Source: Isoetes taiwanensis
Lineage: Eukaryota > Streptophyta > Lycopodiopsida > Isoetales > Isoetaceae
Length of the DNA stretch: 64,000 nucleotides
Assembly: GCA_021234155.1 (NCBI GenBank)
Contig: JAJEKV010000556.1
Coordinates: 1-64,000 of the forward strand
Direction: 5' to 3'
How positions within the stretch are numbered: position 1 is the stretch's first letter; each line of letters starts with the position of its first letter. Below the pieces are notes generated by a model. The model saw only the letters and a program-made list of their open reading frames with translations. It had not been told where the DNA came from and ran no database searches. Shown here piece after piece: positions 9,248-20,680 of the stretch. The position numbers and the translations under genes were made by a program.

Positions 9248-12232
9248 TTAAATTTTATTTTCTGCAAGTGCTTTTGTGAAAATGTCAGCAATTTGTTTGG
9301 CAGTATCAACATACCTCATTTGGATATATCTTTTGTCTGCAAGATCCCTGATAAAATGAATGTTGAGCTCGATATGCTTTGTCCTCTCATGTGCAATTGG
9401 ATTCTTGACTATAGCAATGCAGCTTTGACTATCTGTCATGATTTCTATTGCTTCAACCTGTTCACATTTTAATTCATCTAGTAATCTTTTCAACCAGACA
9501 ACTTCCTTGGCAACTAAGGAGGCAGCTGCATATTCTGCTTCAGCTGAACTCATGGCTATAGCAGACTGTTTTTTACATTTCCAAGTTATGACACCACCAC
9601 CTAGAAAAATTGCATAACCAGAGGTTGATTTTCTACATTCCAAGTCACCTCCCCAATCTGCATCACTGTAGGCTAATAATTTCAAATTATTAGTATTATA
9701 ACAAATTCCATGATGTTGAGTACCCTTTAAATACTTGAGTACACGTTTCCCAGCCTCCCAGAGTTCTTTTGTAGGATTATGGCATCTCCTGCTCAATATA
9801 TTTACTGCATAAGCTATGTCAGGTCTTGTGCTATTAGCCAAATAGAGCAGACAACCAACTAGAGCTCTATAAGAAATGAGTTCCATTTCTGCCATCTCTT
9901 CTTCACTTTGAATTTGATTATCAGTCAACCTATGCCCTGGTAGCATAGGAATTTTAACTGCATTTGCACTTTCCAGATTAAACCTGTTTACCATATTCTC
10001 CACATGTTTGCTTTGACTTAGCTTCAAGATCTTTTCCTTTTTGTTTCTAATTACTTCAATTCCTAAAAACTTTCTTAGTTCTCCAAGATCTGTCATTTGA
10101 AACCGTGATTTTAAAATATTCTTGCATTCATTCAAGATGTTCATAGTATTAGCTACCATGATACAATCATCCACATAAAGTGCAATGATGCAAAAATTGT
10201 CTCCCTTTTCAAATCTGTATAAGTTTCCATCATTTTTTAATTTTTCAAAGTTCTGTTCTTTCAAAAAATGGTCCATGCATAGATACCATTCTCGTGGTGA
10301 TTGTTTTAAGCCATAGACAGCCCTGTTCAACTTCCATACCATGTCTTTGTTTACTTCAAACCCATGTGGCTGTTTCATGTAGGCCTCTTCTTCAAGGGTG
10401 GCATTTAAGAAGGCAGTTTTCACATCCATGTGATGCAGTTCTAACTCCAAAGCATTTGCCATTGCTAAAAGAACCCTGATACTAGTAAGTTTTACAATTG
10501 GAGAATAAGTTTCCTCATAATCTCTTCCCTTCTTTTGGGTAAAGCCTTGAGCTACCAACCTTGCTTTGTATTTTTTTGTACCATCAGGATTTTGTTTGAT
10601 TCTAAATATCCACTTGCTTCCAATAATATTTTTCCCTTCTTCAGGTTTAACAAAATCATATGTTTGTGTATCCTTAAAAGAAGTTAGCTCCTCTTTCATA
10701 GCCTTTAACCATTCATCTTTGTTTATGCTATTCTGCACTTCCTCATAACTTTCTGGTATTAATTCATTTTCTAGAATAGTCATGATTTGCTCATAGGGTA
10801 ATTCTTGCTTTCTTTCAATCCTTCTGCTCTTGCCTTCTTCAGTTCTTCCATATGGTGTTTCTCCTAAATTTGCTTCTTCAATCAATCTTTCAGCTTGTGT
10901 TTTCCTTCTTTTTATCATGCCTTCCTTAGCATTTTCAGTTTTAGGTGCCTCAACAGGTACCACAGGTTCCTTAACCTCTTCTGCACTTATTCTTTCAATA
11001 TCAGGGGTCACATCACATTTGGCATTGTCTATGTCCTCATTGTCATCCAGATCTAATTTTTTACCATTCTTCTCATTTAGACCACTGGCTTGTTCTTTGA
11101 TCTTGACTCCTTGCTTATATTTATCTTTGTAGACTACTTTTTCATCGAATAGAACATCTCTGCTAATGATAATGATTTGTTTTTCTGGGATAAAAATCCT
11201 GTACCCCTTAGATTCAGCATCATAACCAACAAGAAACCCAACCTCTGCCTTGTCATCCAACTTTTTCCTCAATTCTATTGGTTTATGAACATAACAGAGA
11301 CAACCATATGTTTTAAACATGTCAAATGTCAATTTTTCATGAGGATTCCACATTAAATTTGGTACTTTACCTTTTAGGCTTGCAGATGGCAATATATTTT
11401 GGACCTGAATTGCAGTCCTAAGAGCTTCCTCCCATAAATTCCTTGGCAGTCCACTTTGTTTCAACATTGCTCTAATTGCATCCATTGCAGTCCTGTTCTT
11501 TCTTTCAGCAACCCCATTTTGTTGGGGACTATACCTGCAAGTTAGTTGTCTCTTGGTACCATGTTTAATGCAAAAGTGTCTGAATTTTTCTGATAAATAC
11601 TCCCCTCCACGATCAGATCTTATACATTTAACTTTTTGGCCAGTTTCTCTTTCTACTTCAACCACAAATTGTTTGAAAGCTTGTAGAGCTTGAGATTTTC
11701 TTGTTAGGCAATAAATCTTACATTTTCTACTGTAGTCATCAATGAATGTGATAAAATATCTGTGATGTGTTCTACTTCTTACATTCAGAGGACCACATAA
11801 GTCTGTATGAACAAGTTCCAACACCTGACTTGCCTTTGATTCTCTTTTCTTAAATGGTAATCGATTCAGTTTGCCTATTGCACACCCATCACATATAGGA
11901 ATTTCTCCTTCATCATCATTGTAATTTATGGCACCTAATTTCTTCAAGGCTTTCAGATTATGAAAGTGTGTATGAGCTAATCTGTTGTGCCATAATTCTA
12001 GGTTTGGTTCTTGAATTATATTGACATTGCTTGCCACAACACCATTCATGTGAAATAAATTCCCAACTCTCTTTGCCCGAAATTTCAAGATTCCATTCAT
12101 AAGCACATTACATTCTTTTGAGTCAAACGTGACTTTGTATCCTAAGTCAACAAGCTGACTTACAGAGATCAAATTTTTAATAATTACTGGCACACACAAA
12201 ACTTCTTCTATATTAACAATCTTCCCATCCAA
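9248..12232 (-). CDS. pol: Copia pol: integrase, reverse transcriptase, RNase H
   Basis: A 994-codon open frame encodes the copia integrase, RT and RNase H in the Ty1 order. The integrase zinc finger (H82, H86, C114, C117) is followed by the catalytic triad visible as 'VHTDLCGP' (D144), 'RSDRGGEY' (D207) and 'NGVAERKN' (E243). The RT starts near 'KDEWLKAM' (505) and has YVDD at 686-689. RNase H starts near 'AYSDADWGG' (about 850) and contains 'SSAEAEY' and 'HIELNIHFIRD'. The protease lies just upstream in another frame (12753-12208), so a short frameshift near 12210-12232 breaks what is normally one polyprotein. No internal stop was found. It is the best-preserved gene in the window and could come from a recently active family. 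Confidence 0.95.
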   Translation of the reverse strand: MDGKIVNIEEVLCVPVIIKNLISVSQLVDLGYKVTFDSKECNVLMNGILKFRAKRVGNLFHMNGVVASNVNIIQEPNLELWHNRLAHTHFHNLKALKKLGAINYNDDEGEIPICDGCAIGKLNRLPFKKRESKASQVLELVHTDLCGPLNVRSRTHHRYFITFIDDYSRKCKIYCLTRKSQALQAFKQFVVEVERETGQKVKCIRSDRGGEYLSEKFRHFCIKHGTKRQLTCRYSPQQNGVAERKNRTAMDAIRAMLKQSGLPRNLWEEALRTAIQVQNILPSASLKGKVPNLMWNPHEKLTFDMFKTYGCLCYVHKPIELRKKLDDKAEVGFLVGYDAESKGYRIFIPEKQIIIISRDVLFDEKVVYKDKYKQGVKIKEQASGLNEKNGKKLDLDDNEDIDNAKCDVTPDIERISAEEVKEPVVPVEAPKTENAKEGMIKRRKTQAERLIEEANLGETPYGRTEEGKSRRIERKQELPYEQIMTILENELIPESYEEVQNSINKDEWLKAMKEELTSFKDTQTYDFVKPEEGKNIIGSKWIFRIKQNPDGTKKYKARLVAQGFTQKKGRDYEETYSPIVKLTSIRVLLAMANALELELHHMDVKTAFLNATLEEEAYMKQPHGFEVNKDMVWKLNRAVYGLKQSPREWYLCMDHFLKEQNFEKLKNDGNLYRFEKGDNFCIIALYVDDCIMVANTMNILNECKNILKSRFQMTDLGELRKFLGIEVIRNKKEKILKLSQSKHVENMVNRFNLESANAVKIPMLPGHRLTDNQIQSEEEMAEMELISYRALVGCLLYLANSTRPDIAYAVNILSRRCHNPTKELWEAGKRVLKYLKGTQHHGICYNTNNLKLLAYSDADWGGDLECRKSTSGYAIFLGGGVITWKCKKQSAIAMSSAEAEYAAASLVAKEVVWLKRLLDELKCEQVEAIEIMTDSQSCIAIVKNPIAHERTKHIELNIHFIRDLADKRYIQMRYVDTAKQIADIFTKALAENKI

Positions 12233-13044
12233 ATCTTCAAGTTGTAATAGCTGCCTTGAATTTTAGTTAAGGCTCCATTACCAACTTGAATTTGCTTAGA
12301 GTTTGTTGGAGACAAATTTCTAAGCAACTCAGCTGACTTCACAACTGATCTTTCAGCTCCAGAATCAACTATAAGCAGATCAGAATTGTCAGCATTATAT
12401 TCTTCATGAATAATGGCAAAAGTGTTGATTACCTCATCATCTTGATCACCACTTTCAACTTTGCTTTTCTCCTCAGTTTCTCGGGTCAGATATGCTTTCT
12501 CAATATTTTTACCTCGACCTCTATTTGAACTTGCTCCCCTTCCTCTTCCAAAGTTCTTTGGAGTAGGGCATTTTGCAGCCACATGCCATCTCCCTCCACA
12601 ATTAAAGCAATTAAACTCCTTTTCCCTTTTTAATTTAGGGCACTCATTTTTATAATGACCCTGTTCATGACATTGATAACAAGTAACCTTATCCTTCTTC
12701 TTAACAATCAAAACTTCAGGATTTTCTTGATTTTGCCTTTTTTTTGTTCCCATTCTGTTCTTAAGAGATTCTCAGCCTCTTCTTTAGATTTGCAAGTGTT
12801 TCTTACAAACAAGGCCAAATTTTCATTTTCACTTATGGCCCTGGAAATCTGAAGAACTTGACTCCTTTTAGAAATAACAGTGCCTGCCCCTTGCAGGTCT
12901 GCTATCATATTATCAAATTTGTTGAAGAACTCAACTACATCTTCTTCTTCTCTAAGTTTCAAATTTCTTAATTCATTTTCAAGCAAGTCAAGTTGTGAGG
13001 ATGTTTTTTTCTTCATAATGACTCAGAAGAAACTTCCACATGTC
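12208..13044 (-). pseudogene. gag: Copia gag C-terminal part, zinc knuckles and protease
   Basis: 13044-12708 encodes the helical gag domain ('EEDVVEFFNKFDNMI', 'VLQISRAI'). 12753-12208 carries two zinc knuckles, 'CYQCHEQGHYKNEC' and 'CFNCGGRWHVAAKC', both CX2CX4HX4C, followed by an aspartic protease active site 'VDSGAERSV'. The two frames overlap with a shift at about 12710-12750. The N-terminal third of gag is 31 kb away at 45305-44924 because gypsy-2 landed at 13045-13049. Gag forms the cytoplasmic particle and binds element RNA; the protease processes the polyprotein. Confidence 0.88.
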
Positions 13045-13049
13045 CTTAG
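13045..13049. repeat. Target-site duplication CTTAG (left copy)
   Basis: CTTAG precedes the left LTR of gypsy-2 and recurs at 44919-44923 directly after the right LTR. The bases belong to the copia gag gene, so the insertion split gag. Confidence 0.9.
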
Positions 13050-13586
13050 TGTTTGGGGTCTGGGTTCGGGAACTCCTGCAAGACAGCCCTCTGTGAGGAC
13101 CCGTGGATCAAACAGGAGAATCCGGTAGCTGTGTCACGCGGGATTTGCAAAAGAAACAAGGAGAAGGAAAAGAGAGAGAACAAAAGAAAACAATGAGAAC
13201 ACAATGATGAGAACAAAACTCTTTGATATCAATGATGATACATGAGCTCTCGCAATAGAGAGAAACAAAATGGAGACAAGACCAAAAACTCATCTCAAAC
13301 TCGAGTGCTAGCTCTACTTACTCATATATATAGTACAGTGGCCTCTGGCCCAATATAGACACTCTGTCAGATCTCGGTGCCGACTCCTGGAAGGAGGCCT
13401 GATTTGCAGGAATGTTGGCGGTGCCTCTTGAAATGCCTGAAATCACGCTGACGCTGACGACCCGTCACTTGTCTGTTCTCGGCCTCTTCTTTGGCGTGCC
13501 CGTGGCCTTTTGCGTGGTCTGCTACTTGGTCTTCTACTGGGCTTTTGACGCCTGACCTTGACCTGACTGTGGCTCCTTGTTCCTGA
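13050..13586 (-). repeat. Gypsy-2 3' LTR, major part
   Basis: This matches 44322-44863 from 'tgtttggggtctgg' to 'ccttgttcctga'. It is cut at 13586 by the CACTA element, and the remaining 52 bp continue at 31134-31185. Differences from the other LTR include an insertion at 'ctcttactcatat' and loss of one 'gctgcttggtca' unit. Confidence 0.9.
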
Positions 13587-13614
13587 CACAACCACCCCAA
13601 TTCTGGGTCCACAC
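13587..13614 (+). repeat. CACTA left terminal inverted repeat
   Basis: CACAACCACCCCAA followed by TTCTGGGTCCACAC pairs with 31103-31130 in inverted orientation. It has one substitution in the first 12 bases (CACAA instead of CACTA) and a few mismatches after that. Confidence 0.88.
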
Positions 13615-14430
13615 TTAAAAACAACAGTAATAAAAAGACCACATGTCGTTGTTCCAAAAAATCTACATGTAGTTATGTGGAGGTGTGGTTTATTAAGGAG
13701 GCAGTGTAGTTTTTTTAAGGAGCTATAGTTTTTTTTTTTTTTAAAGGTGTGTTCTTTTTTTGAGGTGTCGTTTTTTTAAAAGAAGTATTGCTTTTTTTTT
13801 TAGGGGATGTTGTTTTTAAGAAGGTGTTGTTTTTTGAGGTGTAGTTTATAACTAGGTGTAGTTTTTAAGTAGTTGTTTTTTATGGAAGTATAGTTTTTTG
13901 AAGTGTGGTTTATAAGAAAGTGTAGTTTTTAAGTGGTTGTTTTTTAATTAAGTATAGTTTTCTGAAGTGGTGTAATTTTTTTAATTGAGGTGTCATTTTT
14001 TGAGGTATGATTTATAAGTAGGTGTAGTTTTTAAATAGTTGTTTTTTAAAGAAGTATGGTTTTTTGAAGTGTGGTTTATAAGCAGGTGTAGTTTTTAAGT
14101 GGCGGTTTTTTTAATGAGGTATGGTTTTATGAAGCGGTGTAGTTTATAACTAGGTGTAGTTTTTGAGAAGCTATTTTTAAGGAACTATGGTTTTTTTGAG
14201 GTGTGGTTTATATAACTAGGTGTAGTTTTTAAGTATCTGTTTTTTAAAGTATGATTTTTTTAAGGTGTGGTTTTTAAGTAGGTGTAGATTTTAAGTGGCT
14301 GTTTTTTTAAAGAAGTGTGGTTTTCTGAAGTGGCGTGGTTTATAACTAGGTGTAGTTTTTACGTAGTTATTTCTTAAGGAAGTATGGTTTTTTTTAAGGT
14401 TTCTTTGAGGCTATTTCTTAAGCAAAGCAC
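13615..14430. repeat. CACTA left subterminal repeats
   Basis: This T-rich region is built from roughly nine degenerate units of about 60 bp with the phrases 'gtggtttataa', 'taggtgtagtttttaagt' and 'gttttttaa'. The first part contains 'accacatgt' and 'ctacatgtag', motifs repeated at the right end (30590-31000). Such clustered subterminal motifs are typical transposase-binding zones of CACTA elements; the binding itself is inferred. Confidence 0.75.
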
Positions 14431-14519
14431 CACCACCTGGAATATTGTTTGTGTGCTCAAATTTGGGAATGTATCGTATTGTTTTACATTCATGAAAAAT
14501 ACCTTCAACGGTTAGATCC

Positions 14520-17500
14520 AAGGTGGCTCAAACATGCCAAGTGGGTTCCAACATGTCACCTAGGCGCCAACATGCCAAGGTGCGGCTCACGCATGCCACC
14601 TAGGCACCAACACGCCACCTAGGCTCAAACATGCCAAGGTGGCTCAAATATGCCACGCGGGCTCCTACATCCCATCTACAGGCTCCAACATGCCACGTGG
14701 GCTCCAACATATCACCTAGGCTCCAACATGCGAAGGTACCTAAAACATGCCACCTAGGCTCCAACATGACACCTAGGCTCAAACATGCCAAGGTGGCTCA
14801 AACATGCCGCGTGGGCTTCTTCATGCCACCTAGGCTCCAACATGTCAAGGTGGCTCAAACATGCCATGTGGGCTCCAACATGCCACCTAGGCTCCAATCT
14901 GCCAAGGTGGCTCAAGCATGCCGCCTAGGCACCAACAGGCCACCAAGGCTCAAACATGCCAAGGTGGCTCAAACATGCCACCTAGGCTCCAACATGCCAC
15001 CTAGGCTGCAACATGCCAAGGTGGCTCAAGCATGCCAAGGTGGCGCAAACATGCCCGTGGACTCCCAACATGCCACCTAGGCTCCAACATGCCAACGTGG
15101 CTCAAACATGCCACCTCGGCTCGAACATGCCAAGGTGTCTCAAACATGCCACGCAGGCTTCTACATGCCACCTAGGCTCCAACATGCCAAGATGGCTCAA
15201 ACATGCCACGTTGGTTTCAACATGCCACCTAGGCTCCAACATGCTAAGGTGGTTCAAACATGACAAAGTGGCTCAAACATGCCATGTGGGCTCCAACATG
15301 CCACCTAGACTACATCATGCCAAGGTGGCTCAAACATGCCCGCTGTGGGCTCCAACATGCCACCGATGCCAAGGTGTCTCAAACATGCCAGCTAGGCTCC
15401 AACATGCCACCTAGGATCCAACATGCCAAGGTTGCTCAAACATGCCACATGGACTCCAATATGCCACCTAGGCTCCAACATGCCAAGGTGGCTCAAACAT
15501 GCCACCTAGGCTCCAACATGTCACCTAGGCTCAAACATGCCAAGGTGGCTCAAACATTCCATGTGCTCCAATATGCCACCTAGGCTCCAACATGCCAAGG
15601 TGGCTCAAACATGCGTGGCCTCCAAAATGACACCTAGGCTCAAACATGCCAAGGTGGCTCAAACATGCCACGTGGGCTCCAACATGCCACCTAGGCTCCA
15701 ATATGCCAACGTGCCTCAAACATGCCATCTAGGCTCCAACATGCCAAGGTGGCTCAAACATGCCATGTGAGCTCCAACGTGCCACCCAAGCTTCAACCTG
15801 CCAAGGTGGCTCAAGCATGCCGCCTTGCCACCAACATGCCACCAAGGCTCAAACATGCCACCTAGGCTGCAACATGCCAAGGTGGCTCAAACATGCCACC
15901 TAGGCTCCACAATACTACGAGGGCTCCAACATGCCTCCTAGGCTCCAATATGCCACCTAGGCTCAAACATGCCAATGAGGCTTAAACATGCCACCTACGC
16001 ACCAAAATGCCACGCAGACTCCAACATGCCACCTAGACTCCAACATGCCAAGGTGGCTCAGACATGCCACGTGGGCTCCAACATGCCACCTAGGCTCCAA
16101 CATGCCAAGGTGGCTCAAACATGGCACCTAGGCTCTGAAATGCCACGAGGGCTTCAACATGCCACCTAGGCTCAAACATGCCACAGGCTCCAACATGCCA
16201 AGGTGGCTCAAATATGCCACATGTGCACCAACATGCCGCCTAGGCTCCAACATGCCAAGGTGGCTCAAACATGCCACGTGGCTTCAACATGCCAAGATGG
16301 CTCAAACATGCCAGCTAGGCTCCAACATGCCACGTGGGCTCCAACATGCCACCTAGGATCCAACATGTCGCCTAGGCTTATGCCAAGGTGGCTCAAACAT
16401 GACATGACCTAGGCTTCAACATGCCAAGGTGGCTCAAACATGCCATGTGGGCTCCAACATGCCACCTAGGCTCCAACTTGTGACCTAGTCTCAAACATGC
16501 CAAGGTGGCTCAAACATGCCACCTAGGCTCCAACATGCCAACGTGGCTCAAACATGCCACCTCGGCTCGAACATGCCAAGGTGTCTCAAACATGCCACGC
16601 AGGCTTCTACATGCCACCTAGGCTCCAACATGCCAAGTTGGCTCAAACATGCCACGTGGGTTTCAACATGCCACCTAGGCTCCAACATGCTAAGGTGGTT
16701 CAAACATGACAAAGTGGCTCAAACATGCCATGTGGGCTCCAACATGCCACCTAGACTACAACATGCCAAGGTGGCTCAAACATGCCACGCTGGCTCCAAC
16801 ATGCCACCTGATGCCAAGGTGTCTCAAACATGCCAGCTAGGCTCCAACATGCCACCTAGGATCCAACATGCCAAGGTTGCTCAAACATGCCACATGGACT
16901 CCAATATGCCACCTAGGCTCCAACATGCCAAGGTGGCTCAAACATGCCACCTAGGCTCCAACATGTCACCTAGGCTCAAACATGCCAAGGTGGCTCAAAC
17001 ATTCCATGTGCTCCAATATGCCACCTAGGCTCCAACATGCCAAGGTGGCTCAAACACATCGCGTGGCCTCCAAAATGACACCTAGGCTCAAACATGCCAA
17101 GGTGGCTCAAACATGCCACGTGGGCTCCAACATGCCACCTAGGCTCCAATATGCCAACGTGCCTCCAAACATGCCATCTAGGCTCCAACATGCCAAGGTG
17201 GCTCAAACATGCCATGTGAGCTCCAACGTGCCACCCAAGCTTCAACCTGCCAAGGTGGCTCAAGCATCGCCTTTGCCACCAACATGCCACCAAGGCTCAA
17301 ACATGCCACCTAAGTTTGCAACATGCCAAGGTGGCTCAAACATGCCACCTAGGCTCCACAATACCACGAGGGGCTCCAACATGCCTCCTAGGCTCCAATA
17401 TGCCACCTAGGCTCAAACATGCCAATGAGGCTTAAACATGCCACCCACGCACCAAAATGCCCATGCAGACTCCAACATGCCACCTAGACTCCAACATGCC

Positions 17501-18566
17501 AAGGTGGCTCGTGACATGCCACGTGGGCTCCAACATGCCACCTAGGCTCCAACATGCCAAGGTGGCTCAAACATGGCACCTAGGCTCTGAAATGCCACGA
17601 GGGCTTCAACATGCCACCTAGGCTCAAACATGCCACAGGCTCCAACATGCCAAGGTGGCTCAAATATGCCACATGTGCACCAACATGCCGCCTAGGCTCC
17701 AACATGCCAAGGTGGCTCAAACATGCCACGTGGCTTCAACATGCCAAGATGGCTCAAACATGCCACCTAGGCTCCAACATGCCAATGGGCTCCAACATGC
17801 CACCTAGGATCCAACATGTCGCCTAGGCTTATGCCAAGGTGGCTCAAACATGACATGACCTAGGCTTCAACATGCCAAGGTGGCTCAAACATGCCATGTG
17901 GGCTCCAACATGCCACCTAGGCTCCAACTTGTGACCTAGTCTCAAACATGCCAAGGTGGCTCAAACATGCCACGTGGGCTCCAACATGCCAAGGTGGCTC
18001 AAACATGCCACCTAGGCTCCAAAATGCCACGTGGGCTCCTACATGCCACCTAGGCTCCAACATGCCAAGGTGGCACAAACATGACATGTGGGCTCCACCA
18101 TGCCACCTAGGCTCCAACATGCCAAGGTGGCTTAAACATGCCACGTAAGCTCCAACATGCCACCTAGGCTCAAACATGCCACGTGGGCTCCAACATGCCA
18201 AGGTGGCTCAAACATACCACCTAGGCTCAAACATGCCAATGTGGCTTAAACATGCCACCTAGGCTCCAAAATGCCACGCAGGCTCTAACATGCCACCTAA
18301 ACTCCAACATGCCAAGGTGGCTCAGACATGCCACCTGGACTTCAACATGCCACCTAGTCTCCAACATGCCAAGATGGCTCAAACATGCCACATGGGCTCC
18401 AATATGCCAACTAGACTCCAATATGTCAATTGGGCTCAAACATGCCACCTAGGCTCTGAAATGCCACGCGGGCTTCAACATATGCCACCTATGCTCAAAC
18501 ATGCCAAGGTGGTTTAGACATGCCACCTAGGCTCCGAAATGCCATCTAGACTCCAAAATGCCATCT
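14520..18566. repeat. 4-kb minisatellite of 19-20 bp units (CATGCC family)
   Basis: About 200 units with the core 'aacatgcca' followed by one of three endings, 'cctaggctcc', 'aggtggctca' or 'cgtgggctcc', often alternating. The block 15091-16536 is repeated at 16537-17985 with a period of about 1446-1450 bp and only scattered differences, so a segment of about 72 units was duplicated as a whole. Several reading frames stay open on both strands because the units lack stop codons; this is not coding evidence. There are no conserved-repeat/unique-spacer features of a CRISPR array. It lies between the left subterminal zone and unidentified CACTA-internal sequence. Confidence 0.93.
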
Positions 18567-19135
18567 CGAATGATCCCAAACAATCTTGCTACTGCAAAAG
18601 GCGCTCTTTGAGTTCTAATTGCCACAGCGAGAGGAGAATAGATCCAAACCCCTGTTCGCCAGTTCCTATTGCTTCCTGTTTTCAACTGCAACTTCTCGAC
18701 CACGTCCCAAGTTCAAATGACCAAAACTCAGCCTCCATAACGTAAACCCTTCAATAGCCTAGCAACGCACATGGTTTACGTTTCGGAGGTCGAAACATGG
18801 TCATTTTCTTGGATAACTAATTGTATCATTTCTAAACATGCATGCAGAGCCATTGCAACTGAAATAATAGAGTTTGAATCCATCGGCCATCCCGAATGAT
18901 CCCAGACAATCTTGCTACTTCAAAAGGCACTCTTGACTTCTAATTCCCACACTGGGAGGAGGATAGATCCAAACCCCTGCCTGCCAGTTCCTATTGCTTC
19001 GTGTCTTTAACTGCAGCTTCTCGACTATGTCCCAAGTGCAAATGACCAAAATTGGACCTCCATAACGTAAACCCTTGAACAACCTAGCAACACACAGGGT
19101 TTATGTTTTGGAGGCCATAACCTAGTCAAATTCGA
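18567..19135. repeat. Pair of about 240-bp direct repeats
   Basis: 18567-18804 and 18893-19133 share 'aatgatccca', 'caatcttgctact', 'atagatccaaacccctg', 'ccagttcctattgctt' and 'cctccataacgtaaaccctt' with about 15% difference. An 88-bp unrelated spacer separates them. No protein similarity was seen; they are CACTA-internal. Confidence 0.8.
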
Positions 19136-20090
19136 CCAGGATCTTGCACAATGTCATCATGTAGAGGGAGGGTATTGATGCCAGAAGACGAACCCTTAAA
19201 ACGCTTGGAAGCAGCTCGCCCCAAAAGTCCTCTCTAGAAGGCCCCTGGCCACGAACATGCAACTCTCCCACTCCAGAACTATGAATTGGCTCTGCCAATG
19301 GACTCAGAACGTCGACAATACCCTAAGGACCAAGTTTCGTGGCTAGATGACCATCCCTCTCAAAGAAGCATCAAAGTAGCTCATGTCCAACATGTTCGTA
19401 GTCAATTGGCCTAGGAGGTGGTTGTAGAATACTGCTATGTAGAGTGTCTTGTTTGTTGCAAAAAATGCCCGTGTAACTTGGTCTCTAAGGTAATCTTGCC
19501 ATCTGGTTGACATGGCTTAAGTCGATTCTCCATTAGAGCCTTTACCCGCCTTACAAAACCTCTAATTTAACATTTGAAAAAATTCCTTGTTTCCAACACT
19601 AGCGTTTCTTTTTACACTCGAAATCAACGCTGCCATTTAAGGGGTGTTCTTTATGTCGGTTGTTCGAGTCCTTAAGATGGTCAATATGTTGAAGTGCCCC
19701 TTCTCATTGAAACTTTATTTCTTGCCCCAATATTAACGTTTTTGTTTGTTGTTTCAAACTCAAGCTTAAGGGTGTGAAAAGAAATCTATCTACACAAATG
19801 TCAAAAGCCTTGTTATTTGACCTACTATATCATTACCATGGTCTTTTTTTTTTATCATTATTAGGCTTTTAGAAAGCAAGCACATAGAAATATGTTCTGC
19901 AAGTTTGCTCAATATGCAAGAGCTCTATGTATTTTAAATGTGATAAAATATTCTATATCTCATGCTCCTGTTCTTCATTCACCTTAGTCTACCTTTCCAA
20001 CTTTTTCTTTTTCAATCCCTCCCACCAAACTCAACTCAGGCATTTGCCCCAAGCCTGCCGTAGTGCTAGTTATGGTTGAAATGTTGCGCC
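19136..20090. other. CACTA-internal unidentified sequence
   Basis: I see no ORF longer than about 60 codons, no domain and no repeat structure here. The composition is AT-rich after 19550, with pyrimidine tracts at about 19845-19855 and 19995-20020. Confidence 0.5.
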
Positions 20091-20680
20091 CCTAGGCTCA
20101 AGCATGCCGCTAGGCTCGAACATGCCCCTGGGCTTGAACATGCCACCTTGGCTCAAACATGCCACGTGGCTCAAACATGCTACATTTGCTCAAACATGCC
20201 ATATAGGCTCAAACATACCACATGGGCTCAAACATGCCACCTACGCTCAAGCATTACCCCTATGGTCAAACATGCCACATAGGCTGCTGAAACATGCCAC
20301 ATAGGCTCAAACATTCCACCTAGGCTCAAACATGCCACCTAGGCTCAAGCATTGCCTCTAGGGTCAAATATGCCACATAGGCTCAAACATGCCACCTAGG
20401 CTGAAACATGCCACTAGGGTCATAAAAATGCTCTTTCAATGATTTATATTTTTAAAGATGAAATATGATTTCTTATGTTTTTTTTTCGTACCCTTAGGTC
20501 CCTAGGCTAGAATGTACCACCTTGGCTCAAACATGACATGTAGCTCAAACATGCCACAAAGGCTCAAACGTGACATATGGCTCAAACATGCCCCTGGCTC
20601 AAACATGACATGCGGCTCAAACTAGACACGCGGCTCAAACATGCCACATACGCTTAAGCATGCCACATAGACTCAAACAT
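20090..20680. repeat. Second, shorter cluster of CATGCC-type minisatellite units
   Basis: Units of about 19-20 bp ('gctcaaacatgccacatag' type) run at 20093-20420 and resume at 20495-20680 after a 75-bp AT-rich gap. They share the core of the 14.5-18.6 kb array but use 'catag' and 'ctcaaa' variants more often, so they diverged separately. Confidence 0.85.

Noticed and set aside
14600-18520. Many ORFs of 60-170 codons through the minisatellite on both strands
   Set aside because: They come from a 19-20 bp repeat that lacks stop codons, run in several frames at once and share no start or domain. They are by-products of the repeat.
14520-18566. Possible CRISPR-like array
   Set aside because: Units are contiguous degenerate repeats without unique spacers, in a plant genomic context with no cas genes.
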